Source: Mangrovibacterium diazotrophicum (GTDB taxonomy: Bacteria; Bacteroidota; Bacteroidia; Bacteroidales; Prolixibacteraceae). From it: 64,000 nucleotides of DNA. The stretch is taken from the NCBI RefSeq assembly GCF_003610535.1, contig NZ_RAPN01000002.1, positions 124,001 through 188,000 of the forward strand, given 5' to 3'. Below, in pieces: positions 62,731 to 64,000 of the stretch. Position 1 is the first letter of the stretch. Every line of letters begins with the position of its first letter. The notes beneath the pieces are model-generated. The model saw only the letters and a list, made by a program, of their open reading frames with translations. It ran no database searches and had not been told where the DNA came from. Both the position numbers and the translations under genes were made by a program.

Positions 62731-63405
62731 CTATTTTAAATACGGCAACAAGGCCTCTTTCCAAATAGCATAACCTTGCGCATTCATGTGCAGCATATCA
62801 CTGATATACAATTCTTCATTTGGTTCTCCATCGGCATTTAGCATTGCATCCCAAATATCAACAAAAGTGACTGCTTCTGTTTTGCGGGCATAACGTTTCA
62901 GCTTTTTGTTGTAGCTCAGCAATTGCTTTTTCAATGCCCATCTTTTGGGCGTCGGTTTCATTGAAATGAATAGAATATCGATGTCCAGATATTGCTCTTT
63001 CAACCAATTCACCAGTTGCTGGGCTTCAGCAAAAACCTGCTTTGGCTGTTCACCGGCAGCCATATCATTACCACCCACAAACACCCAAACCTGGCTCGGC
63101 TCGTATGGCAACACCAGTCGCTCTTTAAAATAAAGAATGTCACTCATCTGGGAACCGCCAAACCCGCGATTGGTAATATTTTTATCCGGGAAATAATCCT
63201 GCACGTCCCGCCATTTCGTGAACGACGAGCTGCCCAGCATCAAGATGCCATTCGTGTCCGGAGGACATGCCAAATCATCCTTTTCAAATTGGTCGATTGC
63301 CTTGCCATACTTGACTTGTGGATCGTATTGCGCATGAACCGTTGCTACGATAAAAAACAGTGAAATACTGAGAAGGATCTGATTTATTCGTCTTGATTTT
63401 TTCAT
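62731..63405 (-). CDS. SGNH/GDSL-family secreted hydrolase
   Basis: A 224-residue exported protein (signal LLSISLFFIVATVHA). Block I is ILMLGSSSFTKW, with the catalytic Ser in GSSS. Block II is ITNRGFGGSQMSD, block III is VWVFVGGNDMAAG, and block V is SDMLHMNAQGY with the Asp-x-x-His pair. This is a complete SGNH set. Enzymes of this kind remove acetyl or other esters from carbohydrates, consistent with the sugar-degradation neighbours. Substrate unknown. Confidence 0.9.
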   Translation of the reverse strand: MKKSRRINQILLSISLFFIVATVHAQYDPQVKYGKAIDQFEKDDLACPPDTNGILMLGSSSFTKWRDVQDYFPDKNITNRGFGGSQMSDILYFKERLVLPYEPSQVWVFVGGNDMAAGEQPKQVFAEAQQLVNWLKEQYLDIDILFISMKPTPKRWALKKQLLSYNKKLKRYARKTEAVTFVDIWDAMLNADGEPNEELYISDMLHMNAQGYAIWKEALLPYLK

Positions 63406-63445
63406 TTTCGATTTAAAATTAGGGCGATAAAAGAGTCGCCATGAC

Positions 63446-64000
63446 TCATTGATTGTCTTTTTGAAGGATCTTGAAATAATCGACTAAAGGAGCAAGTGCT
63501 TCTTTGGTTTCCGAGGCACTTGTTAACGCTTTCATGAATTTCTCTTTACCTTCGTTAAACTGAGCTAATTCTTCCTCAATCGTGGCCATATTCGGATTCA
63601 GTGTCATGCGATAACCAGTCATGGCCAGTCTTCCTAGCTCTGAGTCCATGAAGCGTGTATCTCCAAACTTGAATCCTCCTGCCTTTTTCACTTGTTTGAA
63701 AGCCAACTCGGCCCGTTTAAATTCACCCGGAAAACCGCTTAGTTTCTCAGCATTCTCTTTGGGCCATTCAATTTCAACTTTCAGCGAGTCAGTCACCGGC
63801 AAGCGTTCCGTTTGTATGATAGTCGCTAATTGCTGCCCGTCGTAGGTCCAGGTTGACGTTTCACTTTTTGCAGCATACGCAATTTCTTTCCCGTTTATTC
63901 GCACAGAAACCGGCGGATAGGTGAACTGAAATTCCAAGCGCCATTTCCGCTCGCTTGCCATTCCTTCATAGTTTCCTCCTACAGGTGCAACAACGACGGT
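63446..64000 (-). CDS. C-terminal part of a probable GH31 glycoside hydrolase, partial
   Basis: The frame is open to the window edge, giving 185 codons. The visible N-terminal part, TVVVAPVGGNYEGMASERKW and then FQFTYPPVSVRINGKEIAYA, resembles the C-terminal domain that follows the catalytic barrel in GH31 alpha-glucosidases and alpha-xylosidases. The last 90 residues are helical and charged (ELAFKQVKKAGGFKFGDTRF). They may be an accessory tail. The catalytic region is outside the window, so the assignment rests on this short pattern. Confidence 0.6.
   Translation of the reverse strand, partial: TVVVAPVGGNYEGMASERKWRLEFQFTYPPVSVRINGKEIAYAAKSETSTWTYDGQQLATIIQTERLPVTDSLKVEIEWPKENAEKLSGFPGEFKRAELAFKQVKKAGGFKFGDTRFMDSELGRLAMTGYRMTLNPNMATIEEELAQFNEGKEKFMKALTSASETKEALAPLVDYFKILQKDNQ

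Noticed and set aside
1-64000. Insertion sequences, CRISPR arrays, tRNA or rRNA genes
   Set aside because: I read both strands and saw no transposase, direct repeat array, or tRNA/rRNA-like sequence. Short RNAs could still be missed by eye.

Overview
The window looks like a chromosomal segment of a Bacteroidota bacterium, probably an environmental or marine Marinilabiliales/Prolixibacteraceae-type member. The evidence is four SusC/SusD pairs, a hybrid two-component regulator, an ECF sigma/FecR pair, many lipoprotein signals without Shine-Dalgarno sites, and -7 boxes of the TAnnTTTG type. Almost every gene is on the minus strand. Only the XRE-cupin regulator and the phosphonatase-like gene (11990-13297) are on the plus strand. 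I see no tRNA, rRNA, CRISPR array or insertion sequence.

Layout from left to right. 1-4343: the end of a CdsA-like cytidylyltransferase, a TauE/SafE permease, and a LolA-like/MMPL-RND exporter pair. 5099-13297: a phosphonate catabolism cluster made of a beta-propeller/phosphoesterase lipoprotein, PhnW, a DUF5690-type MFS transporter, a PbfA-like class III PLP enzyme, and divergently an XRE-cupin regulator with a PhnX-like HAD hydrolase. 13392-29300: a long operon with two SusC/SusD pairs, a fasciclin lipoprotein, several surface lipoproteins, LamG proteins and two alkaline-phosphatase-superfamily proteins. 30123-45963: an HTCS regulator, a SusC/SusD pair, a GDPD/PI-PLC-like enzyme, an alkaline phosphatase whose C-terminal block appears to have moved to the N-terminus, a metallophosphoesterase with PA14, EutB/EutC and a stand-alone HisB-N-like phosphatase. 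46125-60010: a glycan locus with an ECF sigma factor, FecR, SusC/SusD, a GH92 alpha-mannosidase, an MGH1-like glycosidase, a sugar MFS transporter and a ROK kinase. 60358-64000: DUF4861, a gluconate-5-dehydrogenase-like SDR, an SGNH hydrolase and the C-terminal end of a probable GH31 enzyme.

The central idea is that 5099-45963 is a scavenging island for phosphonate and phosphate head groups. One arm takes 2-aminoethylphosphonate (PhnW) and its 1-hydroxy form (PbfA) to phosphonoacetaldehyde and then acetaldehyde plus phosphate (PhnX-like). The other arm uses surface phosphodiesterases and phosphatases to release ethanolamine, which EutBC deaminates to acetaldehyde. Sus-type outer-membrane transporters, PA14 and LamG domains suggest polymer- or lipid-bound substrates. 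A near-identical palindrome, GTTTACTATTAGTAAAC or variants, lies at the pbfA start, the XRE gene start and twice upstream of the 29300 operon. This suggests that the XRE-cupin protein joins the phosphonate enzymes and the Sus-type operon in one regulon. Functions are inferred from motifs read by eye; no database search was possible.
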